In this document: positions 1 to 6,658 of the stretch, piece by piece
Layout of the letters: every line of letters starts with the position of its first letter
How positions within the stretch are numbered: the stretch's first letter is position 1
NCBI GenBank assembly: GCA_905234275.1
Contig: CAJOHD010000004.1
Coordinates: forward strand, 124,001 to 188,000
Source of the DNA: an uncultured Bacteroidales bacterium
GTDB lineage: Bacteria > Bacteroidota > Bacteroidia > Bacteroidales > F082
Reading direction: 5' to 3'
DNA length: 64,000 bases
Translations under genes and position numbers: made by a program
The notes under the pieces: generated by a model
The model's input: the letters and a program-made list of their open reading frames with translations, nothing else
Told to the model about the DNA's origin: nothing
Databases searched by the model: none

Positions 1-694
1 CTTCATTGTTTTCAGCAACGCCTTCTAAGAGTTTGAGGCGATATTCTGCTGCTAGATCAGCCAGTTCTGCCGGGATATCGACGACATCGAATTGGGTGCC
101 GAGTTCGTCTTCGTCCCAAACGAGAGCTTTGTTCTTGATAAGGTCGACCACACCAACAAAGTTATCCTCCTCGCCTATCGGGATTTGGATTGCTATAGGG
201 TTGGCGTTAAGGCGTTCTTTGATTTGTCCGAGGACTCTATAGAAGTCTGCGCCACTGCGGTCCATTTTGTTGACAAAACAGATGCGTGGCACGTTATATC
301 TGTCGGCTTGGCGCCACACTGTCTCTGACTGAGGCTCAACACCGCCAACTGCGCAGAATATTGCGATAGCACCATCGAGGACTCTGAGTGAGCGTTCCAC
401 TTCAACGGTGAAGTCGACGTGACCAGGAGTGTCGATGATGTTGATTTTGAATTGGTTGTCGTTGAGATGCCAGTAAACTGTTGTGGCTGCCGAGGTTATG
501 GTGATGCCGCGTTCCTGCTCCTGAACCATCCAGTCCATAGTAGCAGCGCCATCGTGAACCTCGCCGATACGATGATTACGGCCTGTATAATACAGAATAC
601 GCTCAGTAGTCGTCGTCTTACCAGCGTCGATGTGAGCCATGATGCCGATATTACGCGTCAGAGCGAGGTTTGTATTATGGAGGTCGTTAGTCAT
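1..694 (-). CDS. fusA: Elongation factor G, N-terminal part (runs off window)
   Basis: GTPase that drives tRNA-mRNA translocation on the ribosome. The frame read from the ATG at 694 stays open to the window edge, giving about 231 N-terminal residues of roughly 700. The G domain motifs are visible in order: [19 protein letters not shown] (P-loop), [11 protein letters not shown] (switch I), DTPGHVDF (G3) and NKMDR (G4). It is the third gene of the str operon after rpsL and rpsG, 32 bp behind rpsG, and is probably transcribed from the promoter upstream of rpsL. The start is supported by the alignment [23 protein letters not shown], which is the usual EF-G beginning in this phylum. Whether this is the only EF-G paralogue cannot be seen here. 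Confidence 0.97.
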   Translation of the reverse strand, partial: MTNDLHNTNLALTRNIGIMAHIDAGKTTTTERILYYTGRNHRIGEVHDGAATMDWMVQEQERGITITSAATTVYWHLNDNQFKINIIDTPGHVDFTVEVERSLRVLDGAIAIFCAVGGVEPQSETVWRQADRYNVPRICFVNKMDRSGADFYRVLGQIKERLNANPIAIQIPIGEEDNFVGVVDLIKNKALVWDEDELGTQFDVVDIPAELADLAAEYRLKLLEGVAENNE

Positions 695-726
695 TGTTTC
701 TTATACCTTATTAATATTAATAGAAT

Positions 727-1194
727 TTAGAATCTGAAATGTGAGAACGCCTTATTAGCGTCTGCCATTCTGTGGATTTCTTCCTTCTTTTTGAAAGCTG
801 CGCCTTCTTCTTTGTAAGCCTGCATGATTTCACCTGCGAGTTTTTCGCCCATTGAGCGCTCATGGCGTTTACGAGCGTAACCGATGAGGTTCTTCATGCC
901 CATGCTCTGTTTACGTGAAGGACGGATCTCTGATGGGATCTGGAATGTTGCACCACCGATACGACGGCTTCTGACCTCGACCTGTGGGGTAACGTTTGCC
1001 AATGCTTTCTTCCACACTTCGACAGGATCTTCCTGAAGTTTTTCCTGTACAATATCCATTGCCTCGTAGAAGATCTCGTATGCGAGGTTCTTCTTACCCT
1101 TAAGCATGATGTTGTTCACAAACTTTGTGACTGTCACATCGCCGTACTTTGGATCCGGAAGGATGATTCTTTTCTTTGGTTTAGCTTTTCTCAT
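727..1194 (-). CDS. rpsG: 30S ribosomal protein S7
   Basis: S7 nucleates assembly of the 30S head by binding the 3' major domain of 16S rRNA and lines the exit site. The 155-residue product is close to the family length of about 156. It shows the conserved [22 protein letters not shown] segment near residues 14-36 and the [21 protein letters not shown] beta-hairpin region around residues 72-92. It lies 21 bp downstream of rpsL and 32 bp upstream of fusA, the usual str-operon order. In other bacteria S7 is the autogenous repressor of this operon. A binding site was not identified here. Confidence 0.98.
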   Translation of the reverse strand: MRKAKPKKRIILPDPKYGDVTVTKFVNNIMLKGKKNLAYEIFYEAMDIVQEKLQEDPVEVWKKALANVTPQVEVRSRRIGGATFQIPSEIRPSRKQSMGMKNLIGYARKRHERSMGEKLAGEIMQAYKEEGAAFKKKEEIHRMADANKAFSHFRF

Positions 1195-1215
1195 TTCTTA
1201 AGCATTTACTGATTT

Positions 1216-1605
1216 TTACTTCTTTGCTGCTGCTTTTTTAGGACGCTTTGCACCGTATTTTGATCTGCGTTGACGGCGGCCGTCGACACCGGCGGTATCC
1301 AATGCACCGCGGATGATGTGATAACGTACACCTGGAAGATCCTTAACACGGCCTCCTCTAATCATGACGATTGAGTGTTCCTGTAAGTTGTGGCCTTCGC
1401 CTGGGATATAGGCGTTGACTTCCTTCTGATTTGTCAGACGGACTCTAGCTACTTTACGCATTGCCGAATTAGGCTTCTTAGGTGTGGTCGTATAAACACG
1501 AACACAAACGCCGCGGCGCTGTGGGCAAGAATCCAAGGCAGGAGATTTACTCTTGTCTTCCAATTTCTGACGTCCTTTGCGGACTAACTGTTGAATCGTT
1601 GGCAT
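1216..1605 (-). CDS. rpsL: 30S ribosomal protein S12
   Basis: S12 sits at the decoding centre and controls translational accuracy. The 129-residue product carries the hallmark [20 protein letters not shown] (around residues 39-58), containing the lysine position altered in streptomycin resistance, then [12 protein letters not shown] and the loop [13 protein letters not shown] around residues 85-97. Both resistance-associated lysines are present as lysine, so the sequence reads as streptomycin-sensitive type at those positions (inference from family knowledge). It is the first gene of the str operon. The ATG at 1605 is preceded by a long structured leader and a Bacteroidota promoter. Confidence 0.98.
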   Translation of the reverse strand: MPTIQQLVRKGRQKLEDKSKSPALDSCPQRRGVCVRVYTTTPKKPNSAMRKVARVRLTNQKEVNAYIPGEGHNLQEHSIVMIRGGRVKDLPGVRYHIIRGALDTAGVDGRRQRRSKYGAKRPKKAAAKK

Positions 1606-1868
1606 TCTTTAATTGCGTTTAAATTATTATTTTTTATTTGTTTGATAGATAAATTTCTCTCTTATCACCACTAAAAAACGGTAATTCCTGAAGCATTTTA
1701 CTACATAGTAAGGATTTGACAAGTCACGATACGGACTTTTGTTTATCAAAACACACCGAAGTCTAAGGGTTTGAGTTTGAGTGACTTACGGTGTAAGAAC
1801 CTATAGCGTTTTCTTTATCAGGTCCTTACTATTGGTAAATGAGGCAACATTTACTACCTTTTTCGGGC
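1606..1868 (-). promoter_or_regulatory. Structured 5' leader of the str operon
   Basis: There is no gene between the rpsL start and the promoter near 1871-1904. The transcribed leader (about 260 nt, minus strand) contains nested inverted repeats. A perfect 10-bp closing stem pairs 1823-1832 with 1705-1714 (ATAGTAAGGA and its complement). Inside it, 1781-1787 pairs with 1721-1727 (GTGACTT/AAGTCAC) and 1789-1794 pairs with 1753-1758 (CGGTGT/ACACCG). These alternatives overlap, so they may be competing folds. Placement directly before rpsL suggests ribosomal-protein feedback or attenuation. The ligand is unknown. Confidence 0.5.
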
Positions 1869-1870
1869 TG

Positions 1871-1904
1871 CAAAATTACTACATTTTTTAATACGCTCGA
1901 CAAA
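1871..1904 (-). promoter_or_regulatory. Promoter of the str operon
   Basis: Read on the minus strand, the -7 element is TAATTTTG (complement of 1871-1878) and a -33 TTG lies at 1901-1903 after a 22-bp spacer. This fits the Bacteroidota consensus, with a spacer at the long end. The spacer start TTGTCGAGCGTATTAAAA is almost identical to that of the ilvE promoter at 28932-28964. Confidence 0.55.
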
Positions 1905-1947
1905 AATTTTAAAATTTTTTGAAATATTTTTTCAACAACAGGATTTA

Positions 1948-2055
1948 TCAGATTTCCAATTGATTACATATTCCCCCTATTTCAGACAAATGCATAATAC
2001 CATCTTCGATTTCTCCAAAATTTGATTGAATACGATATTTATTATGAAATTTTGT
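1948..2055 (-). pseudogene. RAYT transposase remnant (internal deletion)
   Basis: In one minus-strand frame this reads KFHNKYRIQSNFGEIEDGI followed by MHLSEIGGICNQLEI and a stop at 1948-1950. The first part equals the N-terminal region of the second remnant at 2743-2886. The part after it resembles the region of Y1-type REP-associated transposases that precedes the catalytic HUH motif. The piece between them and everything beyond is missing, so the gene is dead. Its first 32 bp (2024-2055) are an exact direct repeat of 2840-2871. Confidence 0.5.
2024..2055. repeat. 32-bp direct repeat, left copy
   Basis: Identical over 32 bp to 2840-2871, in the same orientation and 816 bp apart. The repeat is the shared coding segment of the two RAYT remnants rather than a target-site duplication. 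The two copies bracket the small RNA and the PBECR nuclease gene. Confidence 0.85.
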
Positions 2056-2079
2056 ATTTAAAATTTATTAAAAAAACAC

Positions 2080-2109
2080 TTGACAAATAATAAATTTGTT
2101 GTATCTTTG
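2080..2109 (+). promoter_or_regulatory. Promoter of the small RNA at 2115
   Basis: TTGAC begins at 2080 and TATCTTTG lies at 2102-2109, with a spacer of about 19 bp after TTG. This is a near-perfect Bacteroidota promoter. No reading frame of useful size begins downstream before the terminator at 2183-2210, which argues for a non-coding product. Confidence 0.75.
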
Positions 2110-2114
2110 CAGTG

Positions 2115-2210
2115 TCGTTTTACCATACAGCGCAGGTAACGAAGACTGTCAGCGTCGATGTTTTTGACAGTGACGAAAATACAAGACCGGAGGGTTACTT
2201 CGGTCTTTTT
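2115..2210 (+). ncRNA. Candidate small RNA, about 95 nt
   Basis: A strong promoter (TATCTTTG at 2102-2109) and an intrinsic terminator (2183-2210) delimit a transcript of about 95 nt with no convincing ORF. An internal hairpin pairs CTGTCA at 2146-2151 with TGACAG at 2165-2170. The terminator stem pairs AAGACCG (2183-2189) with CGGTCTT (2201-2207) and ends in a T run. The last 16 nt are antisense to the final codons of the convergent nuclease gene. Its layout (Bacteroidota promoter, about 100 nt, terminator) is like that described for Bacteroidales-1 RNAs, but I cannot confirm that family from sequence alone. It is not the SRP RNA: the conserved GGAAGC apical motif is absent. Confidence 0.6.
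2183..2210 (+). terminator. Intrinsic terminator of the small RNA
   Basis: A 7-bp stem AAGACCG/CGGTCTT with an 11-nt loop is followed by a T run. It overlaps the last codons and stop of the convergent PBECR gene (stop at 2195-2197), so the coding end of one gene doubles as the terminator of the other. Confidence 0.75.
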
Positions 2211-2635
2211 ATTATGTCAAATGCTGTAAGCAGCCACTTTTTTGTCTTTCCTTGCGGCTCTTTTTGTAATGCGATAACAAAGCGGAATCCTTTGCTTTCA
2301 AATACTTTTTTCTGACTGTCAGACTTTTTCAGATTGAAATCTCCAAACTGAACCACGATGGGAATAAAATCTTCTATTTTGAACCCCAGTCTGTTTATTT
2401 CTTGTTCATGTTTGTCTATTATGTGCACCAATCCATAGCCTTTTTGTTTAATAGGATCAGTAATCTCTCCCCAAACGATATCAATGTATCCGATATCATC
2501 TCGATAAAGAGCCTCTGTACATTCTCCGTTTTGCATTTTACGGAGATGTTTTATTGCTTCTTTTGGTTTTCTGACAAATTGCCTATAAACAGGTCCGAAT
2601 TTTCCGATTTCAATAACGTTCTTTACTTTTTTCAT
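2195..2635 (-). CDS. PBECR-type (phage Barnase-EndoU-ColicinE5/D-RelE-like) nuclease domain protein
   Basis: The 146-residue protein matches the PBECR nuclease fold as I know it: ALYRDDIGYIDIVWGE (strand and substrate loop, around residues 42-57), GLVHIIDKH (putative catalytic His, around 68-76), a central VVQFGDF strand, and a C-terminal KKWLLTAFDI strand. In phages such domains are usually fused to head or portal proteins. Here the domain stands alone. Without a partner it could be an RNase toxin or an effector. The gene is flanked by RAYT remnants and a candidate small RNA whose 3' end overlaps its last codons on the other strand. No antitoxin ORF is visible next to it. The assignment rests on motif recall, so it is moderately sure. 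Confidence 0.6.
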   Translation of the reverse strand: MKKVKNVIEIGKFGPVYRQFVRKPKEAIKHLRKMQNGECTEALYRDDIGYIDIVWGEITDPIKQKGYGLVHIIDKHEQEINRLGFKIEDFIPIVVQFGDFNLKKSDSQKKVFESKGFRFVIALQKEPQGKTKKWLLTAFDIIKRPK

Positions 2636-2742
2636 AATAGTAGCATCATTCTTTTAATTTTTGCACAATAAAATATCCTTTCGCAATACTGCGAGCTCCC
2701 ACATCCCATCAGTCTCTACATTGTCAATACCGTTGATTAATG

Positions 2743-2886
2743 TCATGCAGTGAATCCCCCCAAATAATGTTCTCTATTTTTTGTACACAGTGTGACATGA
2801 TACAACCCGCCGTTATAATCATGCCATTCTGCACGTGTCGATTGAATACGATATTTATTATGAAATTTTGTGTCTGAAATTGCCAT
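2743..2886 (-). pseudogene. RAYT (Y1-type REP-associated tyrosine transposase) N-terminal remnant
   Basis: From Met at 2886 the frame reads MAISDTKFHNKYRIQSTRA, then EWHDYNGGLYHVTLCTKNREHYLGG, ending soon after. The pattern (K)YRIxSTRxxxxDY followed by YHVTxCTKNREHxFG is the N-terminus of REP-associated tyrosine transposases. The catalytic HUH (MPNHxH) and the Tyr helix are absent, so this is an inactive fragment, probably also frameshifted near 2760. A second remnant lies at 1948-2055. RAYTs mobilise or maintain REP palindromes, and several REP-like families occur in this window. Confidence 0.7.
2840..2871. repeat. 32-bp direct repeat, right copy
   Basis: Exact copy of 2024-2055 within the second RAYT remnant. 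Recombination between the two would delete the small RNA and the nuclease gene. Confidence 0.85.
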
Positions 2887-3028
2887 ATTGGAACCATTTT
2901 TTTGCAAAAATATAGCAAAAAAACATTGATTTTTGGTTTTTAACAATTTTTAACATAAATTGCAGAAATATGAAAGAAATGTTAAAAAACGTTTACAATT
3001 CGTGGAATGAGGCCAGGATGTAAAACAC

Positions 3029-3056
3029 GCAGAGACGATGTGCGCATCGTCTCTGC
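3029..3056. repeat. GAGACG-type 28-bp palindrome
   Basis: 12-bp perfect arms (GCAGAGACGATG and its complement) around a 4-nt centre. It lies at the stop codon of the methyltransferase and belongs to the same AGAGACG-armed family as copies at 13366, 19949, 29424, 36895 and 47792. No T run follows on either strand, so it is not an obvious terminator. Confidence 0.7.
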
Positions 3057-3940
3057 TATGCTCCCCCATCGAACAGTTGTCCTATAGACATGATTCTATC
3101 GTTAGCCGTTTTAATATATTCCTCCGAAACATCATATCCGATAAACCTTCTTTTGTTTTTTAATGCAGCAACTGCAGTTGTACCACTACCCATAAACGGG
3201 TCTAAAACAACATCATTTTCAAAACTATAAAGGTTTATCAATCTATGTGGAAGTTCTTCGGGGAATGGGGCTGGATGCTTAACTCTTCTTGCGCTTTCCG
3301 TATTCATTTTCCATATACTTTTTGTCCATTCCAAAAAGTCTTCTTTACGAATAGTATCTTTACCTTTATTTCTTTTTAGATCACCCTTACTATACACCAA
3401 AATGTATTCATGTACGTCTCTAAGACTGGGATTCGAAGCGCTTTGCCAACTTCCCCATGCACATGAGCCTCCTGCAGAAGCAGCTTTATCCCATATTATT
3501 TGGCCTCTATTGTTGAATCCTATATTTGTCATTATCCTACTTATGTAATCCGACAGCGGGATATATGGTTTTCTACCAACATTAGCAATGTTAATACAAG
3601 CCCTACCACCATTAACCAAAACTCGATATGTTTCAATCATCACATTCTCAATCAACGTTAGGTATTGCGTTAGAGTTAAATTTTGGTCATATTCCTTCGT
3701 CACATTATATGGCGGCGATGTAATCATTAAGTGCACAGAATTATCTGGCAATTCTATCATCTTTTCTGATGAATGAGCATATATCTTATTAATGGTACTA
3801 TCATCAATCTGATTTACAACATTATTATCAACTTCCACTAGTTCAATTCCTTTGTAAAGGTTTGATTGATAAAATTTATCGGCGTTGTGTCCTTCTCTTG
3901 CTGATACACCGAATGATGAAGTTTCAGTCCCTTTTTTCAT
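3056..3940 (-). CDS. Type II DNA methyltransferase (beta-class, N4-cytosine or N6-adenine)
   Basis: The 294-residue protein carries motif IV TSPPYN around residue 85 and motif I as DPFMGSGTTAVAAL around residue 246, so the order is catalytic motif first and AdoMet motif last. That is the beta class of amino-methyltransferases. TSPPY occurs in both N4C and N6A enzymes, so the methylated base is not decided. The ATG overlaps the stop of the upstream endonuclease gene by 4 bp (3937-3940), showing translational coupling in an endonuclease-first operon. Codon use is AT-rich compared with flanking housekeeping genes, consistent with acquisition. It should protect host DNA from the partner enzyme. 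Confidence 0.88.
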   Translation of the reverse strand: MKKGTETSSFGVSAREGHNADKFYQSNLYKGIELVEVDNNVVNQIDDSTINKIYAHSSEKMIELPDNSVHLMITSPPYNVTKEYDQNLTLTQYLTLIENVMIETYRVLVNGGRACINIANVGRKPYIPLSDYISRIMTNIGFNNRGQIIWDKAASAGGSCAWGSWQSASNPSLRDVHEYILVYSKGDLKRNKGKDTIRKEDFLEWTKSIWKMNTESARRVKHPAPFPEELPHRLINLYSFENDVVLDPFMGSGTTAVAALKNKRRFIGYDVSEEYIKTANDRIMSIGQLFDGGA

Positions 3941-4827
3941 ACATTCAGCATTTCTATCAAACGTTGTCCCTTTAATTCATCAGTTGCTTCATTGTTAGCA
4001 ATTGATATCAACCGTCCTAAATCTTTATTGCTCATCATAGAACTGAAAAAGTTCATGTTGGCATTAAGAATATGCGTAATATACGATTCAATTTGCTTTG
4101 GAGAATCGTAAGTTTCAAAGCCCTTATCTGGTGTTTCACGAATAAAATCATTATTAGTAGGGTTTGGATAAAGAGAGATAAATTTTTGAATTACACCACT
4201 TTGTTTTAAACAATCCACTTTCTTTACATAATTAGATGTAATAGGAGAATTGCCCAGTATAATTATCGGTATTCTTTTAGCTTTTGAACTATCAACTCTT
4301 AAATTAATTGATTTCCCAATAGCTTTTAACATGCTATCCGAACGTAATAATGATGGATTACCTTTATGAGTAGTATAATCTCCACAATATTCAAAATCTG
4401 AATTACTATTGTAAAAATAGTTATTAACGATTCCCATTTTGATCTCAAAAATCAACTTTATGTTATCTGGTTTTTGAATTGTGTTTGGAGATGTACAAAA
4501 GGCCAAATCAGCAGTACTTTGTCTTGATAGACCAATTTCTTCACAAACAACACCATTAACAGCATAGAGATTGTTTTGCGCAGCTATCTGTGAAAACAAT
4601 TCTTTACACCATTTTTCGGTAGTTGAACCGATAAAACTGTTACGAGCTTGAGGTGTATTTACACGTGCATCATCATTTTTAGGTTGGAATGCATAATACC
4701 TTCCACGAACATTAACCATCAAATTCTCAATACTTGATAAATTGATAGCATCTTTAAAGAAATTTACTTCATCTTTAATTGACCACATAGGCTTTGCTGT
4801 TTCAGCGAAAGCACTTATCGAGGACAA
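3937..4827 (-). CDS. Type II restriction endonuclease (PD-(D/E)XK-like)
   Basis: A 296-residue protein paired with the methyltransferase by a 4-bp overlap. A plausible PD-(D/E)XK core is seen as STADLAFC (Asp, around residue 104) and then IKLIFEIKMG (Glu-x-Lys, around residues 123-132). The rest does not match a specific enzyme that I recognise, so the target site is unknown. The start used is TTG at 4827. The frame has no ATG upstream, a stop lies about 45 nt before it, and the next ATG (MWSIKDE) would drop 13 residues. The TTG lies only about 25 nt after the terminator-like end of the structured element at 4851-5073, which may limit expression of the endonuclease. Confidence 0.75.
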   Translation of the reverse strand: MSSISAFAETAKPMWSIKDEVNFFKDAINLSSIENLMVNVRGRYYAFQPKNDDARVNTPQARNSFIGSTTEKWCKELFSQIAAQNNLYAVNGVVCEEIGLSRQSTADLAFCTSPNTIQKPDNIKLIFEIKMGIVNNYFYNSNSDFEYCGDYTTHKGNPSLLRSDSMLKAIGKSINLRVDSSKAKRIPIIILGNSPITSNYVKKVDCLKQSGVIQKFISLYPNPTNNDFIRETPDKGFETYDSPKQIESYITHILNANMNFFSSMMSNKDLGRLISIANNEATDELKGQRLIEMLNV

Positions 4828-4850
4828 CGGGCACGCAAATACACAAGGAT

Positions 4851-5073
4851 ACGAAAAGCGTGGATTTCACTTATCGCATTCCGAGGTATTTGGCGTAACC
4901 CGCAAGCCTAATAAGTTCTGTCCACGCGTAGCGCGAACGTTTACTGAACTTATTCAAAAAGCTTGCTTCTTCTAATCGCCAAATTTTCGGAATGCCTCGA
5001 ATAAATAACAAACGCTATGTTTTACAATATGTTAAATTTGTTTTACTTTGCTATTTCTTAAATATTATTATTA
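4851..5073 (-). ncRNA. Structured RNA element, diverged third copy, upstream of the R-M operon
   Basis: This stretch has no gene and is full of inverted repeats. Arms at 4878-4897 and 4976-4995 match at about 18 of 20 positions. Inside them GCAAGC/GCTTGC and AATAAGTTC/GAACTTATT pair. GCGTGGA at 4858-4864 pairs with TCCACGC at 4921-4927. On the minus strand the 3' end is followed by TTTTC. Primary sequence shared with the element at 45474-45691: AAGTT, then TCCACGC, then GTTT, then TGAACT, and near the far end GAATA followed by ACAAACGCTAT. A TAATTTTG promoter element lies at 5080-5087. The small AATAGC hairpin of the other two copies is not kept, so membership is likely but not certain. Confidence 0.5.
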
Positions 5074-5079
5074 ACTTTG

Positions 5080-5087
5080 CAAAATTA
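5080..5087 (-). promoter_or_regulatory. -7 element for the element at 4851-5073
   Basis: TAATTTTG on the minus strand, placed about 230 nt from the terminator-like end, as in the two clear copies. No good -33 TTG is seen at the expected distance. Confidence 0.4.
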
Positions 5088-5170
5088 CAAAGTTTTTGGA
5101 ATAAAAAGAAATTTTTGGAAACTTTTTTAAACTAACGAATAACATTTATGGGACGACGGTAAAAATTTTG

Positions 5171-5178
5171 TATCTTTG
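5171..5178 (+). promoter_or_regulatory. Promoter -7 box of osmC-like gene
   Basis: TATCTTTG lies 22 bp before the ATG at 5201. A -33 TTG at the usual distance is not clear. Confidence 0.55.
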
Positions 5179-5200
5179 CAGAAATCTTAAACATAATATC

Positions 5201-5608
5201 ATGGCAACAATAAAAGGAACTTACAAGGGCAATTTGCGCAATGAGATGACGCATTTGCAATCGGGGAATACTATAATCACCGATGCTCCGACCGACAACC
5301 ACGGCAAGGGCGAGGCCTTCTCTCCTACCGATTTGGCATGCGCTGCGCTGGCTGGCTGCATGATGACCATCATGGGAATCACAGCACAGAGCAAGGGCTT
5401 CAACATCGATGGCACCACCTACGAGATTCAGAAAACAATGGCCGCCGACCCACGCCGCATCGGACAGATAGACATAGTGATAACCTTCCCGAAAAACGAC
5501 TACACCGACGCTCAGAAGGCAATGCTAAAGAGAGCCGCCGATACATGCCCAGTTGGGAAATCATTGCATCCAGATGTGAAAGTGAATTTGGAGATGCGGT
5601 TCTCCTAA
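5201..5608 (+). CDS. OsmC/Ohr family peroxiredoxin-like protein
   Basis: OsmC-family proteins reduce organic hydroperoxides through two cysteines. The 135-residue product shows the family pattern: FSPTDLACAALAGCMMTIMGI around residues 39-59, holding the first Cys region, and ADTCPVGKSLHPDVKVN around 115-131 with the second Cys. The ATG at 5201 is chosen because it begins the conserved region MATIKGTYKGNLR and follows a TATCTTTG box by 22 bp. A longer frame from 5168 would start inside the promoter. It is monocistronic and closed by a strong inverted repeat. Length and motifs fit the YhfA/OsmC-like branch rather than Ohr, with moderate certainty. Confidence 0.85.
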   Translation: MATIKGTYKGNLRNEMTHLQSGNTIITDAPTDNHGKGEAFSPTDLACAALAGCMMTIMGITAQSKGFNIDGTTYEIQKTMAADPRRIGQIDIVITFPKNDYTDAQKAMLKRAADTCPVGKSLHPDVKVNLEMRFS

Positions 5609-5644
5609 GCCAAAGAAACAAATGTTAAAAAATTTTAGGATTAA

Positions 5645-5700
5645 AAACCCAATATTCCAATATGTTTTTTAGTTAATTTCCATATTGGAATATTGGGTTT
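5645..5700. terminator. 20-bp perfect inverted repeat, probable bidirectional terminator
   Basis: Arms 5645-5664 and 5681-5700 are perfect complements (20 bp, AT-rich) with a 16-nt loop. The position, 37 bp after the osmC-like stop, suits a terminator. The stem is longer than most intrinsic terminators and no long T run follows, so it could also be a remnant of an inserted palindrome. Confidence 0.55.
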
Positions 5701-5760
5701 GTTATAACAATGCCTTTTTCGGGCGTTATTCGATAGAATTATTAAACACGGATAGATATT

Positions 5761-5793
5761 AAGGTGTGCGAAAACAATTTATCACACACCTTT
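5761..5793. terminator. Hairpin between convergent genes
   Basis: AAGGTGTG at 5761-5768 pairs with CACACCTT near 5784-5792, followed by TTATT on the plus strand. It lies just past the stop of the minus-strand gene at 5806 and probably ends that transcript. Confidence 0.45.
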
Positions 5794-5805
5794 ATTCAAT
5801 TCAAA

Positions 5806-6174
5806 TCAGAAATCAATGAAATAGTTTGTACCATCTAATGCAGCATACCATTTACCCTCACTATTTTTTCTCAATTCTCCAGTGTGATTCTTGTCACCCT
5901 TCAACTTCATATAATCTGGATCTACATCCCATGCATATGTCCAATAATATGCTCCGCACGTTCCTTCTTTCTGCCAAATAACAAATGAATACCAAGACCT
6001 TTTCCCATCTCTATCATAACCATAATACTCACCAATACGATTCCAATCATCATTCGTGGTAATTTGCACACTTTCATTTTTTAAATTTTCTTTCGGTTCA
6101 CTGAATGAGCTCAACACCATTGCGCCTGCCACCATCACGATGAGCAGTGTCGCTGCAATAAATAATTTCTTCAT
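5806..6174 (-). CDS. Small secreted protein of unknown function
   Basis: 122 residues. A clear signal peptide (MKKLFIAATLLIVMVAGAMVLSSFS) has a lysine start and a hydrophobic core. No lipobox cysteine is present at the cleavage region, so it is probably soluble or surface-associated rather than a lipoprotein. The mature part is polar and aromatic-rich (WYSFVIWQKEGTCGAYYWTYAW), with one Cys. I do not recognise a domain. It stands alone, downstream of and in the same direction as the HTH gene at 6304, with a 130-bp AT-rich gap before its ATG. Confidence 0.6.
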   Translation of the reverse strand: MKKLFIAATLLIVMVAGAMVLSSFSEPKENLKNESVQITTNDDWNRIGEYYGYDRDGKRSWYSFVIWQKEGTCGAYYWTYAWDVDPDYMKLKGDKNHTGELRKNSEGKWYAALDGTNYFIDF

Positions 6175-6303
6175 TTTTTTTTAATTTTAAGTTAAACATC
6201 AGTTATAAAATTATCAATGCAAAATTACAAAAGCCGCTATACCAAGCTATATCCAAACCGTGATTACATTTCACTATAACGTGATAATTATTCACAAATT
6301 TTT

Positions 6304-6642
6304 CTAGGAGTTTTTGAAAGATTCAATGGTTTTTGCCAAAACAGCAATATTCTCATCGGATATGTTATCAAAAGTTACATTTAAACATAATTTGTTAACT
6401 GTTTTTGTCTCAAAACCATGGTATCGCATAACATCGGCGAGGAAATTGTGGTTCAGGATTTTGGAGATCTTCACAAGCAGCTCAACATCGATGGAGCGGC
6501 GGTTGAATATCTTATATACATTGGTTCGCTCGCAGTGAATCTGACGTGCAAGCTCCGACACAGTCATCCCACTCGCGTCGAAGACCGATTTTATAAGATG
6601 CCCGATATGGATACAGTCGCTGTCGTTCATTGTGCCTGCCAT
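6304..6642 (-). CDS. HTH domain DNA-binding protein
   Basis: 112 residues from ATG at 6642 (a second ATG at 6630 begins MNDSDCIHIG). An XRE/Fis-like helix-turn-helix is visible at about residues 14-62: IGHLIKSVFDASGMTVSELARQIHCERTNVYKIFNRRSIDVELLVKISKILNHNF, with the turn ARQIHCERTNVYKIF typical of Cro/CI folds. The C-terminus is helical with no obvious sensor domain. The frame stays open upstream to 6810, but that extension lies inside the structured RNA element at 6659-6875, whose terminator ends 17 nt before the ATG, so the shorter start is preferred. Expression would depend on readthrough of that terminator. The target is unknown. Confidence 0.75.
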   Translation of the reverse strand: MAGTMNDSDCIHIGHLIKSVFDASGMTVSELARQIHCERTNVYKIFNRRSIDVELLVKISKILNHNFLADVMRYHGFETKTVNKLCLNVTFDNISDENIAVLAKTIESFKNS

Positions 6643-6658
6643 TTTCCTAACACGACAT

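Noticed and set aside
419..730. 103-residue plus-strand frame opposite fusA
   Set aside because: It is the antisense shadow of the EF-G frame, which carries all G motifs on the minus strand.
1697..1853. tRNA or tmRNA in the gap before rpsL
   Set aside because: No cloverleaf, TTC loop or CCA end is seen. The helices fit a leader rather than a tRNA.
2115..2210. SRP (4.5S) RNA
   Set aside because: Length is similar, but the conserved apical GGAAGC/AGCAG motif is absent.
4742..4975. 77-residue plus-strand frame across the leader of the R-M operon
   Set aside because: It reads through the inverted repeats of the structured element and the antisense of the endonuclease gene, with no family resemblance. 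A C-protein (HTH controller) was looked for here and not found.
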